DNA of 64,000 nt, from assembly GCA_902776955.1 (NCBI GenBank), contig CACYSG010000011.1, positions 1 to 64,000 on the forward strand, given 5' to 3'. The notes beneath the pieces were generated by a model. The model was not told the origin of the DNA and did not search any database. It was given only the letters and a program-made list of their open reading frames with translations. Position 1 is the first letter of the stretch. Each line of letters starts with the position of its first letter. The position numbers and the translations under genes are program-made. Source of the DNA: an uncultured Bacteroidales bacterium. GTDB lineage: Bacteria; Bacteroidota; Bacteroidia; Bacteroidales; Muribaculaceae. Of this stretch, positions 23,369 to 35,700 are shown in pieces.

Positions 23369-24472
23369 ATGGATCGTTCTTCACAGATTATCAGAACCAG
23401 TTGGATTGGCATCATTGCCAACGTGTTGTTGGCCGCATTTAAGGCTGGTGTGGGCCTGTTGGCCAGTTCGGTGGCTATCATCATGGATGCCGTGAACAAC
23501 CTGAGCGACGCGCTCTCGAGTGTCATTACCATCGTGGGCACCAAACTCTCGCAGCGCCCTGCCGACAGGAAACACCCCTTCGGGTTCGGCCGCATCGAGT
23601 ACTTCAGCGCCATCATCATTGCGGTGATCGTGCTCTCGGCAGGTGTGACCTCGCTTATCGAATCCATCAAAAAAATCATTGAGCCGACCACTCCCACCTA
23701 CACCACCGTCACGCTCATCGTCATCATCGTGGCGATTGTCGTGAAACTTGTGCTTGGCCGGTATGTCAAGTCACAGGGCGAGAAACTCAAGAGCGACGCG
23801 CTCATCGCGTCGGGTTCCGATGCCCTGTTCGACGCCATCATCACGCTGGCGACGCTCATCTCGGCAGGCGTGATGCTGTTGTGGAATGTCTCGCTCGACG
23901 GCATCCTGGGCGCCCTCATCTCGCTGGTTATCATCAAGGCCGGTATCGAGATGCTCGCTTCGCCTGTCAACGAACTGCTCGGTGCCAAGATTTCGCCCGA
24001 ACTGCTCTCGCAAATCAAGAAAGAAGTCAACGACTTTGATGGTGTGTACGGCGTGTTTGACATCATCGTCCACAATTACGGTCCCGACGTTCAAATCGGT
24101 TCCCTGCACATCAATGTCAAGGACACGATGGATGCCCACCAGATTCATGGTCTCACGCGTCGCATCAGTGAGGAGATGTTTGACCGCCATGGTATCATCA
24201 TGACCATCGGGGTCTATGCCGTTGCCACAGGCGAGAACAAGCGCGCCCAGTTGCAGCACACCCTCATGCAGGCCGCTGCCGCCCATGAGCACGTCGAGCA
24301 GGTGCACGGTTTCTACTACTTTGAGGACGAGCACCGCGTTTCCATCGATGTGGTGCCCGACATCACCATCCATGACGATGCCGCTTTCATTGAGGAACTG
24401 AAAGCCGAACTCCAGCCCCTCGTCCCCGACGACAAGGTCTCCATCGTCATCGACCACAACTATAGCGAGTGA
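23369..24472 (+). CDS. Cation diffusion facilitator (CDF) metal exporter
   Basis: A 367-residue inner-membrane transporter of the CDF family, which exchanges divalent metals (Zn, Fe, Mn, Cd) for protons. Six hydrophobic helices span about residues 10-205; the metal-site aspartates appear in 'MDAVNNLSDALSS' and 'SGSDALFDAIITL', and the loop 'RKHPFGFGRIEYFSA' is typical. The C-terminal domain (from about 210) is the cytoplasmic metal-binding dimer domain ('VHGFYYFEDEHRVSIDV'). The C-terminus is longer than in FieF, with an extra histidine-containing helix ('AAAAHEHVEQVHG'). The metal is not certain from sequence. Confidence 0.9.
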   Translation: MDRSSQIIRTSWIGIIANVLLAAFKAGVGLLASSVAIIMDAVNNLSDALSSVITIVGTKLSQRPADRKHPFGFGRIEYFSAIIIAVIVLSAGVTSLIESIKKIIEPTTPTYTTVTLIVIIVAIVVKLVLGRYVKSQGEKLKSDALIASGSDALFDAIITLATLISAGVMLLWNVSLDGILGALISLVIIKAGIEMLASPVNELLGAKISPELLSQIKKEVNDFDGVYGVFDIIVHNYGPDVQIGSLHINVKDTMDAHQIHGLTRRISEEMFDRHGIIMTIGVYAVATGENKRAQLQHTLMQAAAAHEHVEQVHGFYYFEDEHRVSIDVVPDITIHDDAAFIEELKAELQPLVPDDKVSIVIDHNYSE

Positions 24473-24478
24473 TGTGAT

Positions 24479-24604
24479 GCTCGCTAGGCTCGCAGTTTAG
24501 AGTTTAGTGGTTAGAGTTTAGAGTAGCATCCGCATTCCATTGCTCGCTAGGCTCGCAGTTTAGAGTTTAGTGGTTAGAGTTTAGAGAAGCATCCGCATTC
24601 CATT
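24479..24604. repeat. Two tandem 63-bp units behind the CDF gene
   Basis: Units 24479-24541 and 24542-24604 are almost identical: GCTCGCTAGGCTCGCAG, then TTTAGAGTTTAGTGG-type heptamers, then GCATCCGCATTCCAT. They start a few bases behind the CDF stop codon. Confidence 0.8.
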
Positions 24605-24617
24605 AAAATGCTGCAAA

Positions 24618-24673
24618 AACTGAACCATCTGAAAAATCTGAGTTAATTCTCAGAGCATTCAGATGGTTCAGTT
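24618..24673. terminator. Bidirectional hairpin terminator between CDF and GH2 genes
   Basis: A perfect 16-bp stem (AACTGAACCATCTGAA with its complement at 24658-24673) lies between the convergent CDF and beta-galactosidase genes. Confidence 0.75.
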
Positions 24674-24693
24674 GTTAAAAGCAGTTCCAGTCG

Positions 24694-27813
<3,120 letters not shown>

Positions 27814-27816
27814 GGG

Positions 27817-28581
27817 TTAATGTGAGTTGCGCAGGTATTCCTCGGCACGGGCGAGATCTTCAGGCGTGTCGATGCCGATGGTGGCCGTGGTGGTCACGCC
27901 CGCCTTGATGGTGTAGCCGTTCTCGAGCCAGCGCAGCTGTTCCAGCGACTCGGCTAGTTCCAGAGGCGACTGCGGCAAGCGCGTGATTTCGGCCAATACG
28001 CTGGCGCGGTAGGCATACATTCCCACGTGGGTGTAGTATTGTGTCATTTTTGGCCATTCTTCGCGCTCTTTGCCCCGTATGAAAGGAATGACCGAGCGCG
28101 AGAAATAGCGGGCACGCATCTGGCTGTCCAGCACCACCTTGGGCGAATTGGGATTTTCCAATTCGCTGTAAGGGCGATTGGCGTCAAAGGGGCGCACCAG
28201 TGTGGCAATGTCGGTTCCCTCGTCGTCAAAGCAGGCCATGATGGCTTGCAGTTGATCGGGTTGGATGAACGGCTCATCGCCCTGGATGTTGATGATGACA
28301 TCCTCATGGCCGCCATTCTTCAAGTAAGCTTCCTGACAACGGTCGGTGCCGCTGCGGTGCTCGGTACTTGTCATCACCGCCCGTCCGCCGAAGGCCTCCA
28401 CTGCAGCCATGATTCGGTCGTCATCGGTAGCAACCACCACGCGGTCAAGTGCCTTGCTCACCTGGCGGTAAACCCTTTCTATCATTGTCATGCCGCCCAG
28501 CATAGCAAGCGGCTTGCCGGGAAACCTTGTCGAGGCAAACCTCGCCGGAATAATCCCAATAAAACTCAATTTCTCGCTCAT
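27817..28581 (-). CDS. kdsB: CMP-KDO synthetase (3-deoxy-manno-octulosonate cytidylyltransferase)
   Basis: A 254-residue cytoplasmic enzyme that activates KDO with CTP for lipopolysaccharide inner-core synthesis. The nucleotidyltransferase start 'IIPARFASTRFPGKPLAML', the 'VVVATDDDRI' strand, 'MTSTEHRSGTDRCQEA' and 'INIQGDEPFI' are diagnostic. The length fits KdsB. It begins five bases after the stop codon of the YhcG-type gene, so both are on one transcript, an unusual pairing of a nuclease-like gene with a housekeeping gene. Confidence 0.96.
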   Translation of the reverse strand: MSEKLSFIGIIPARFASTRFPGKPLAMLGGMTMIERVYRQVSKALDRVVVATDDDRIMAAVEAFGGRAVMTSTEHRSGTDRCQEAYLKNGGHEDVIINIQGDEPFIQPDQLQAIMACFDDEGTDIATLVRPFDANRPYSELENPNSPKVVLDSQMRARYFSRSVIPFIRGKEREEWPKMTQYYTHVGMYAYRASVLAEITRLPQSPLELAESLEQLRWLENGYTIKAGVTTTATIGIDTPEDLARAEEYLRNSH

Positions 28582-28586
28582 ATATC

Positions 28587-29732
28587 TTAATTCTTTATAT
28601 TGTGTTCTTTTTCGTTCAATCTGGCTTCGATCTCCTTGATAGTCGGTATTGTTCCCTCGACCTTCTCGGGATAGAATTTCTCAAGTTCATATTCCGAAAT
28701 ACCGATGGGTTGACTGCTTGATTCCAGTGCATATTGGGCCTGAATACGGTCTTTTTCCTTGCAGATGAGCAAACCAATAGTGGGATTGTCGCGACCCTCT
28801 TTACGCAGTTGATGGTTACAAGCGACAACATAGCCTCCTAGTTGCCCCACGTCTGCAAATTCAAACTTGCCGATTTTTACCTCAATGACCACATAGCAAG
28901 ACAGGTTGAGATTGTAAAACAGCAAATCAATGAAGTTCTCTGTTGTGCCAACTTGTATCCTATATTCTTTGCCCACATAGGCAAAGCCTGTGCCGGGTTC
29001 CACGAGGAACTGTGTGATGTTATTCAGCAGGCTGTCTTTGAGCAGTCGCTCGTTATACCTTCCGGTTATTCCTGTAAAGGCAAAATCGTAAGGATCTTTG
29101 GTCAGTTCTTGAGCCAAGTCGCTCGTCTCTTCGGGAAGGGTTCTTGTGAAATTGGTCAGAGCCTTGCCTTGCCGCTCATATAGCCCTGTATCAATCCAAT
29201 TGAGCAGCATGGCTCTGCTCCATCCATTTCCCAACGTTTGACGGATGAAAAACATCGCTTTATTTATATCACCTTTTACCTTGTCTAAGATGAGTTTGTG
29301 ATGTCCCCAAGGCACTTTGAAAATGTCGGCTAACTCAGCTGATGTTTCGGCTAAACTTAATTCGCCCCCAACTTGGGGGTGAATTTTGGAAGAAGCATCA
29401 TCAATACTTTCGCCCTCAACTTGAGGGTGAATTGTAGCACCCTGAGAATAAAGGAGATAGAATCGTCTGCAATACCTCAAGTTTGTTACAGATAATCCTT
29501 CTACATGAGGCATTTCTTTCTTTAGATCCTTACTTAATTGTTCAATGACAGATTCTCCCCATCTCTCCTCGACTTTCATCTCCACGATGTCTCGCCCCAG
29601 CATCCAGTTAAATATAAGTTGTTCTGAATTAACCTTGACGGCAGCCTTGATTTGGCTATGTCGATATCGCGCGACAAGGTCTTTCACCCATTGGATGTAG
29701 TCTTTGTCTAATATAGAAATAGAATTTCCCAT
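28587..29732 (-). CDS. YhcG-type PDDEXK nuclease-like protein (DUF1016)
   Basis: A 381-residue protein. The N-terminal DUF1016 domain (about 10-95: 'FNWMLGRDIVEMKVEERWG', 'LSKDLKKEMPHVEGLSVTNL') is joined to a C-terminal PDDEXK nuclease-like domain (about 215-360: 'FIDLLFYNLNLSCYVVIEVK', 'DVGQLGGYV', 'GLLICKEKD'), the D...ExK pattern being visible. Such proteins often travel with restriction systems, but none is next to it here. The linker carries two near-identical eight-residue units (IHPQVEGE at 101-108, IHPQVGGE at 117-124), each encoded by a DNA palindrome. It precedes kdsB by five bases. Confidence 0.88.
   Translation of the reverse strand: MGNSISILDKDYIQWVKDLVARYRHSQIKAAVKVNSEQLIFNWMLGRDIVEMKVEERWGESVIEQLSKDLKKEMPHVEGLSVTNLRYCRRFYLLYSQGATIHPQVEGESIDDASSKIHPQVGGELSLAETSAELADIFKVPWGHHKLILDKVKGDINKAMFFIRQTLGNGWSRAMLLNWIDTGLYERQGKALTNFTRTLPEETSDLAQELTKDPYDFAFTGITGRYNERLLKDSLLNNITQFLVEPGTGFAYVGKEYRIQVGTTENFIDLLFYNLNLSCYVVIEVKIGKFEFADVGQLGGYVVACNHQLRKEGRDNPTIGLLICKEKDRIQAQYALESSSQPIGISEYELEKFYPEKVEGTIPTIKEIEARLNEKEHNIKN
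29362..29430. repeat. Two in-gene palindromes of the YhcG linker
   Basis: CGCCCCCAACTTGGGGGTGA (29363-29382) and CGCCCTCAACTTGAGGGTGA (29411-29430) lie in the coding sequence 48 bases apart, in phase, and encode the IHPQV[E/G]GE units. Confidence 0.7.
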
Positions 29733-29825
29733 ATTAACTTAAAAAAGCAATAACACTATTGTTCAAGCTCTTTTAAACCCGAAACAGTTTGTGTTTATTG
29801 TACTTATTGTTTTCTTTTCTATTTC

Positions 29826-30464
29826 TTAGTAGCCCCAGTTCTCGCCGAGGAGGATGACGGTGTGGCGGTGGGCAGGGAAGCTGTTGCGGGTGAAGTGGAT
29901 GTAGTTGCAGATGCATTGCGGGCTGTTGCAGTTGTGGCACACGCCGTCGAGTCGGCAGGGGGTGTCGCAACCCAGGCGTGCCGTGTTGATGGGCGCGGCG
30001 ACGTTGCGGGCGCGGGCCAGGGCGGCCTCGATGGTGGGAGCGACCTTGTTCAGCCCGATGACGTGAATCACGTTGTGCGGTCCCCAAGTGATGGCTGCGA
30101 CGCGGTTGCCGCGGCCGTCGATGTTGACGATGACGCCGTCCTGGGTGATGGCGTTGGCGCTGGTGAGGAAGTAGTCCACGTCCATCGCGTCGAGGTAGCA
30201 CTGGCGCTTCTCCTGGTCGGTGACGGCCTTGTCGCGGTCAATGACCTTGTAATCGCCGCTGTCAATCAGGCTTTGGGTCAAACCCATCTCGCGGATGGTC
30301 TGTGAACCGCCCCAGGTGACGCTGCTGCCAGCGGGCATGAGTGACTTGACGAGCTGGATGGCCTCGTCGGCTGTGGCACAGTAGTGTGCATTGAAGTTGC
30401 GGCGCTCCAGGTGCTTGATGATGCGCCCGGCGAGCAGTTCGTTATGGATTTCGATAGGTGTCAT
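29826..30464 (-). CDS. LUD-domain protein (lactate utilisation-like, cysteine-rich tail)
   Basis: A 212-residue LUD-domain (formerly DUF162) protein. The core signatures are 'AGSSVTWGGSQTIREMG', 'DYFLTSANAITQDGVIVNID' and 'GRGNRVAAITWGP'. The C-terminus carries a cysteine cluster ('CDTPCRLDGVCHNCNSPQC') that could bind an iron-sulfur cluster or zinc. LUD proteins are components of LutABC lactate oxidation complexes or stand-alone redox proteins; no lutA or lutB lies nearby, so this is a stand-alone form of unknown job. Minus strand, 48 bases before yqaA. Confidence 0.85.
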   Translation of the reverse strand: MTPIEIHNELLAGRIIKHLERRNFNAHYCATADEAIQLVKSLMPAGSSVTWGGSQTIREMGLTQSLIDSGDYKVIDRDKAVTDQEKRQCYLDAMDVDYFLTSANAITQDGVIVNIDGRGNRVAAITWGPHNVIHVIGLNKVAPTIEAALARARNVAAPINTARLGCDTPCRLDGVCHNCNSPQCICNYIHFTRNSFPAHRHTVILLGENWGY

Positions 30465-30470
30465 ATAAAT

Positions 30471-30498
30471 TTAGTTTAGAGTTTAGAGTTTAGAGTAT
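30471..30498. repeat. TTTAGAG array near the yqaA stop codon
   Basis: Four heptamer units between the LUD start and the yqaA stop codon, same class as 355-393. Confidence 0.6.
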
Positions 30499-30512
30499 AG
30501 AGTTGATGAATC

Positions 30513-30980
30513 TTAAAAGAGATCGATGATTTTAAGGGAGCCCCAGATGATGGCGGCATAGCGTAGCAGTTTGCCGATGGTCATGGTCAGGAGGACAATC
30601 CACACGTTGGAGCGCACGTAGCCCAAGGCAACGCTGATGGCAGTGCCAAGCATCGGGACAAAGGCAAAGAAACCCATCCACGCGCCGCGGTTGTGCATGA
30701 AATGCAGTGCCCGGTTGAGTTTTTCCTCGCTCACATGGGCATATTTCTCAATCCATTCAATTTTTCCCAAGTGGCCCAGGTAGTAGCAAGTCATGCCGCC
30801 GCTCACGTTACCTGCCAGCGCCACAAACAGGCTGGTGACGGGGTCCATGTGCAACGGCCCGACACAGGCGATGACCAGCGCCTCGCTGCTAAATGGGACG
30901 ATGCTGCCGGCTAGGAACGACCCCAGAAACAGTCCAAAGTAGCCCCACTGGGTGAAGAATTGGATAAGAGTGTCGAGCAT
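30513..30980 (-). CDS. YqaA/DedA-family membrane protein
   Basis: A 155-residue protein of the YqaA branch of the DedA/SNARE-associated superfamily. It has about four hydrophobic helices and the family pattern 'YFGLFLGSFLAGSIVPFSSEA', 'AGNVSGGMTCYYLGHLGK' and 'FFAFVPMLGTAISVALGY' (shown in parts). DedA proteins move lipid carriers such as undecaprenyl phosphate; YqaA members are not well characterised. The N-terminal helix contains the usual re-entrant S-[F/P] motif. It is flanked by low-complexity arrays on both sides. Confidence 0.9.
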   Translation of the reverse strand: MLDTLIQFFTQWGYFGLFLGSFLAGSIVPFSSEALVIACVGPLHMDPVTSLFVALAGNVSGGMTCYYLGHLGKIEWIEKYAHVSEEKLNRALHFMHNRGAWMGFFAFVPMLGTAISVALGYVRSNVWIVLLTMTIGKLLRYAAIIWGSLKIIDLF

Positions 30981-30984
30981 ATTA

Positions 30985-31046
30985 GTTTTTAGTCCTTAGA
31001 TATTAGACTTTAGACATTAGACTTTAGACCTTAGTCCTTAGTTCTT
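30985..31046. repeat. TTAGACTTTAGACATTAGAC-type array
   Basis: Six to seven units of CTTAGA/ATTAGA/TTTAGA immediately before the stop codon of the esterase gene on the minus strand. Matching arrays stand at 32357-32376 and 32500-32530. Confidence 0.65.
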
Positions 31047-32189
31047 TTATTTGAACAACTGTTGTGTGAAGATGATCAGATAGTCGCGCCAGTTGGCCCA
31101 CTCGTGGCCGGCACCACTCTCATGATAGGTGTAGCGCAGGCGGTTCTTGTCCAACAATTTCCTGAACTCGGCATTGTCCTTATAGAGGAAGTCATCCTTG
31201 CCGATGCCTATCCAGTACAAGCGGGGACGTTGCTTGAACTGGGTTGCCAACTTGGCCTCCAGGTCATCATAGATTTTGCTCTTGCCCTGGTCCATGCGGC
31301 TGATGGCAGCCGAGAACAGCCCCACATAGGCAAAGTCATCGGGTTGGTTGGCGCTGATGTAAAGTGTATGGTAACCACCCATCGACAGGCCGGCAATAGC
31401 ACGGTAGCGCTTGGCGGCACGGGTGCGGTAGTTGTTGTCTACCCAGTTCACGATATCGTTGAAGCTTTGCTCAAACGTGCCCTCCATCCACTGTTTGTGG
31501 GCAAATGAGGGTTGCTCGTTGTTGTTGGGGCCCATGCCCGGTGCGGCGGGCGTGTCGGTGTGTCCGTTGGGCATCACGACGATCATGGGCTCGGCTTTGC
31601 CTGTGGCGATGAGGTTGTCCAGCACCTGGGCGGCATGGCCCTGCTCCAACCAGACGGTCTCATCGCCGCCTGTGCCATGCAACAGATAAAAGACGGGATA
31701 TCGCTGTCTGCCCTGCTCGTAGCCGGGAGGCAGGTAGATCATCATGCGACGTTTGGCATTCAGGGTGGGGGAGTCGTACCATACCGCCTCGACCGTGCCG
31801 TGCGGCACATCGTGGACCGCTACAGGGCAATCGCCGTTGGGGTCGAGCACAAAGGTGTTCATCACGGTTCTCACGTCGCGCAGCACCTGGGCGTTCTCGT
31901 TGTCGATTGCCTTCACGCCATCGATGATGAAATAGTACATATACAAGTCGGGCTCCAGGTCACGCAGGGTGATGCTCCAGGTCTCGTTACCCGTGTGCTT
32001 CATCAACGTGTCCAGTCGCGAATCAATGATCAGGCGCACGGTGTCGGCATTGGGAGCTTTGACCTTGAAGGTGACAGATCCGTCCTTGGCAATGTCCGGG
32101 CTGTGGACAGGAGGAGCCATGAATCCCTGCTGGGCACCCATCGTGAATGCAGCTATAATAGCGATAAACAGAATAAAATGTCGTCTCAT
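31047..32189 (-). CDS. Exported CE1-like carbohydrate esterase
   Basis: A 380-residue protein with a signal peptide ('RHFILFIAIIAAFTMGAQ'). Residues about 25-115 form an N-terminal beta-sandwich of the kind found before esterase domains ('GSVTFKVKAPNADTVRL'). The alpha/beta-hydrolase domain follows, with 'FYLLHGTGGDETVW' (oxyanion), the nucleophile elbow 'GLSMGGYHTLY', and the catalytic histidine in 'SGAGHEWANW'. Such enzymes remove feruloyl or acetyl groups from plant xylan, or hydrolyse similar esters. Substrate not certain. Promoter TACATTTG lies at 32232 to 32225. Confidence 0.9.
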   Translation of the reverse strand: MRRHFILFIAIIAAFTMGAQQGFMAPPVHSPDIAKDGSVTFKVKAPNADTVRLIIDSRLDTLMKHTGNETWSITLRDLEPDLYMYYFIIDGVKAIDNENAQVLRDVRTVMNTFVLDPNGDCPVAVHDVPHGTVEAVWYDSPTLNAKRRMMIYLPPGYEQGRQRYPVFYLLHGTGGDETVWLEQGHAAQVLDNLIATGKAEPMIVVMPNGHTDTPAAPGMGPNNNEQPSFAHKQWMEGTFEQSFNDIVNWVDNNYRTRAAKRYRAIAGLSMGGYHTLYISANQPDDFAYVGLFSAAISRMDQGKSKIYDDLEAKLATQFKQRPRLYWIGIGKDDFLYKDNAEFRKLLDKNRLRYTYHESGAGHEWANWRDYLIIFTQQLFK

Positions 32190-32224
32190 AATGCTGATAA
32201 ATGAATTTGGTCAAAAAGTTTTTG

Positions 32225-32232
32225 CAAATGTA
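32225..32232 (-). promoter_or_regulatory. -7 box of the esterase gene
   Basis: CAAATGTA on the plus strand, TACATTTG on the minus strand, about 36 bases before the ATG at 32189. Confidence 0.55.
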
Positions 32233-32257
32233 CAAAAAAACGCCGCAACGCAAAACG

Positions 32258-32569
32258 ATTCGCCCAACATTTTGGAGCCACTTCACTCTCGGCCCCACGC
32301 TAAGATTTTTTTCAAACAACTTGAACAACGATAAACAACCAAGACAACAATTATTATTAGACTTTAGACGTTAGACGGCATCCGCACTGTAGGGCCTCGC
32401 CTTGGCGTGGCCTCATCTACCCGCCCCACGCCAAGACGCAAAGGCGCTAAGATTTTTTCAAACAACTTGAACAACGAAAAACAACGGTGAACAACAATTA
32501 TTATTAGACATTAGACTTTAGACGTTAGACGGCTTCCGCACTGTAGGGCCTCGCCTTGGCGTGGCCGTA
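32258..32569. repeat. Two direct repeats of about 140 bp with REP copies
   Basis: The blocks 32292-32412 and 32434-32566 have the same order: CCCCACGC..AAGATTTTTTTCAAACAAC, TTGAACAACG, a GACAACAATTATTATTAGA stretch, TTAGAC repeats, 'GGC(A/T)TCCGCACTG' and a REP-like palindrome (32390-32412 and 32544-32566). This is a local duplication in the 600-base gene-free stretch behind the large LRR gene. Confidence 0.8.
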
Positions 32570-32580
32570 CGCAAGGAAAA

Positions 32581-32637
32581 GGGGACGGCTCTTCTGGATG
32601 AAAAATGCTTGCATTTTCGGACTGAAGAACCGTCCCC
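32581..32637. terminator. Long hairpin with GGGGACGG stem
   Basis: GGGGACGG and CCGTCCCC enclose an inner stem (GAAAAATGC/GCATTTTC). It is the most likely end of the LRR-gene transcript on the minus strand; the rest of 32638-32792 holds no gene. Confidence 0.55.
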
Positions 32638-32792
32638 CCGATACCACTCAGAAAATTCAGATATTTCAGTTGTTTGATTGAAGGAGCGCGGATGCCCCCT
32701 TTAAACTCTAAACTTTAAACTTTAAACTGCGAGCACCAGCGAACTGATGCCAATCAGTTCAATTATTGTAATTCGTAGTTTCTAAAATCTGA

Positions 32793-35700
32793 TCAACTGT
32801 TCAGGATGTAGGTGAGCAGCGTCGTCACGTCGGTCAAGTTGATCACACCGTCGCCGTTGTAGTCGCCTGCGGGACAACTGGATACCGAGGGACTCTCGTT
32901 AAGTATCAGCGTGAGCAGCGTGGTCACGTCGGTCAAGTTGAGCACGCCGTCACCGTTCACGTCACCAGGCAGGTTGGCCTCGATGGGTACCCAGTTCGAG
33001 CCGTTCCATCGGTAGGGGTTCCAGTACTTGGCAGCAGCGGTAGCGCGGTGGGCATTGGTGAACACGTTGCTCTCGCCAGTGTTGTACAATGTGTACAGGT
33101 AACCCTTGCTGGAACTGGAGCGTGTGGGCAGGCTGTTCACCAGCGTGGACATGCCAGCTTCGGTCATCTGGTTCTGGTAGCAGGTGAGGTTATTGAGTGC
33201 GTTGCAGCCCTGCACATTCAGCGAGGTCAACTTGTTATTGTGGCAACGGATTTCGGTCAGTGCGCTGCAGCCCTGCACGTTTAACGATGTCAGCTGGTTG
33301 TTATAGCAATAGAGGTGCTGCAACGTCGTCTTGCCTGACACATTCAGCGAGGTCAACTTGTTACTGTAGCAATTGAGCTCTCTCAACTTGGTGTTGTTGG
33401 TCACACTAAGCGAGGTGAGCTGGTTGTTAGCACAGTTAAGATTAGTCAGGTTGGTTAAGGCCGACACATTGAGCGAGGTTAACTTGTTGCTGTAGCAGTT
33501 GAGGGTCGTCAGTGCCGTGTTGCCGCTCAGGTTGAGCGAACTCAGGTTGTTGCTGGAGCATTCCAGCCAGGTCATCGCCGGGCAGTTGGTGATGTTGAGG
33601 GTCGATAGCACGCTGTTGCTGCTGATGCTGGCCTCGGTCAGGTTCGGGTTGTCGTAGGCACTGACCGTGGTGAGCTGCGGCTTGTTGGTCACTGTCAGGC
33701 TCGTGAGCTTGGTGTTATGGCAGCTGAGGATTTTGAGCTTGCTCATGTTGTTCAGCCTCAGCTCGGTGATGCCCGTGTTGTAGCAGTACAGGCTCTCCAG
33801 GTCGGTGCAGCCAGCCAAATCGTAGATGGTTGTCAGGTTGCTGTTGTTGGAGCATTCTATAAAGGTTATTGCATGAGTGCCCGTGAGGTTGAGGATGGTC
33901 ATTTTATTGCCGTAGCACCACAATTCCTTCAGGGCGCTGTCGTCCACCACGTGGAGCGTAGAAATGGCATTGTTGTAGCACATGAGCTCTGTCATTGCCG
34001 TGCAACCCTCGAGTTGAAGCGTTGACAGCTTGCTGTTGCCCGTGATTGTGGCCGTCGTCAGCGACGTGGATAAATTCAAATTAACAAGGGTCAAGTAGGA
34101 CTTATTATTCAGCGTGAACGACGTGATTTTATTGCCTCCACCGTACAGTGTCTGCAGTTTGGTCATCGAGTTGCAGGCGCTCAGGTCGGTGATCTGGCAA
34201 TCGTAGCAGTACAACTCGATGATGGCCGTGCACTGGGCCAGGTTCGTGATCGACGACAGGTTGGCGTTGTATTGGCAATGCAGGTACTTCAAGGCCGTGC
34301 TACCGGTCAGGTTGAGCGAACTCAGGTTGTTGCTGTAGCATTCCAGCCAGGTCATCGCCGGGCAGTTGGTGATGTTGAGGGTCGATAGCACGCTGTTGCT
34401 GTTGATGCTGGCCTCGGTCAGGTTGGGGTTGTCGTTGGCATTGACCGTGGTGAGCTGCGGCTTGTTGGTCACTATCAGGCTCGTGAGCTTAGTGTTATAG
34501 CAGCTGAGGTATTTGAGTTTGGACAGGTTGCCTAGGCTCAGCTCGGTGATACCCGTGTTGTAGCAGTACAGGGTCTCCAGGTTGGTGCAGCTGCCGATGT
34601 TCAGCGAGGTCAGCGACGTGTTGGGCGCGCAGTCCAGAATGGTGAGCGCAGTGTTGGTGTTCAGGTTAAGCGAGGTGAGCGCATTGCCGTAGCAGCGCAG
34701 GTCCTTGAGCGCGGTGCAGCCCGAGACGTCAAGCGTGGTCAACGCGTTGTTGTAGCACTGGAGGGTGGTCAGCGCCGTGCAGTTGTTGATGTTGAGCGTC
34801 GCCAGCTTGCTGTTGCCCGTGATTGTGGCCGTCGTCATCGACGTGTTGCCGGTGAGTCGGGCATAGGTCAGCTGGGACTTGTTGGTCAGATTAAACGTCG
34901 TGAGCTTGTTGTTGCGGGCGTACAGCGACGCGATATTGCTCATCGAGTTGACGGCGCTCAGGTCACTGATCCTGCAGTCCTCGCAGTCCAGGTAGGTGAT
35001 GGCCTTGCAGTCGGCCAGGCCTGTGATGGTAGCCAGGTTGGCATTGTAGTAGCAGCGCAGGTCCTTCAACGCCGTGTTGCCCGTGATATTGAGCGTGGAC
35101 AGATTGTTGCTGTAGCAGTTGAGGTTAGTGAGCGCCGTGCAGCCTTGGATGTTAAGCGTGGTCATTGCACTGTTGCCGGTAATCGAGGCCGACGTCATTG
35201 AGGTGTTGTTGTATGCATTGACCGTGGAGAGCTGCGGCTTGTTGGTTAAAGTCAAGCTCGTGAGGTTGGTGTTATAGCAACTGAGTGTTTTGAGTTTGGA
35301 CAGGTTGCTCAGGTTGAGCGAGGAGATGAGCGTGTAATAGCAGACAAGCGTCTCGAGGTTGGTGCAGTTGCTGATGCTCAACGAGGTCAGGCTGTAGTTG
35401 GGCGCGCAGTCGAGATAAGTGAGCGCCGTGTTACTGTTCAGGTTGAGCGTGGTGAACGCGTTGCTGTAGCAGTACAGCTCCTTGAGGTAGGTGAGTTTCT
35501 CGATACCGGTCATGTTGCTGATGCCCTTGCTGGCCACATTGAGCGAGGTCAGGTTCTGAAGCTCGCTTGTGGTGAGGTAGCCCTTGGGGTAGAGCGAAAG
35601 CATGTAGTTGCGGAAGTTTGAGTCGGGGAAGTTAGACGAGTTGATCAGCAGAGCAATATTAAGATTGCCTGAAGAGATGATGACATCCTCATTATAGACC

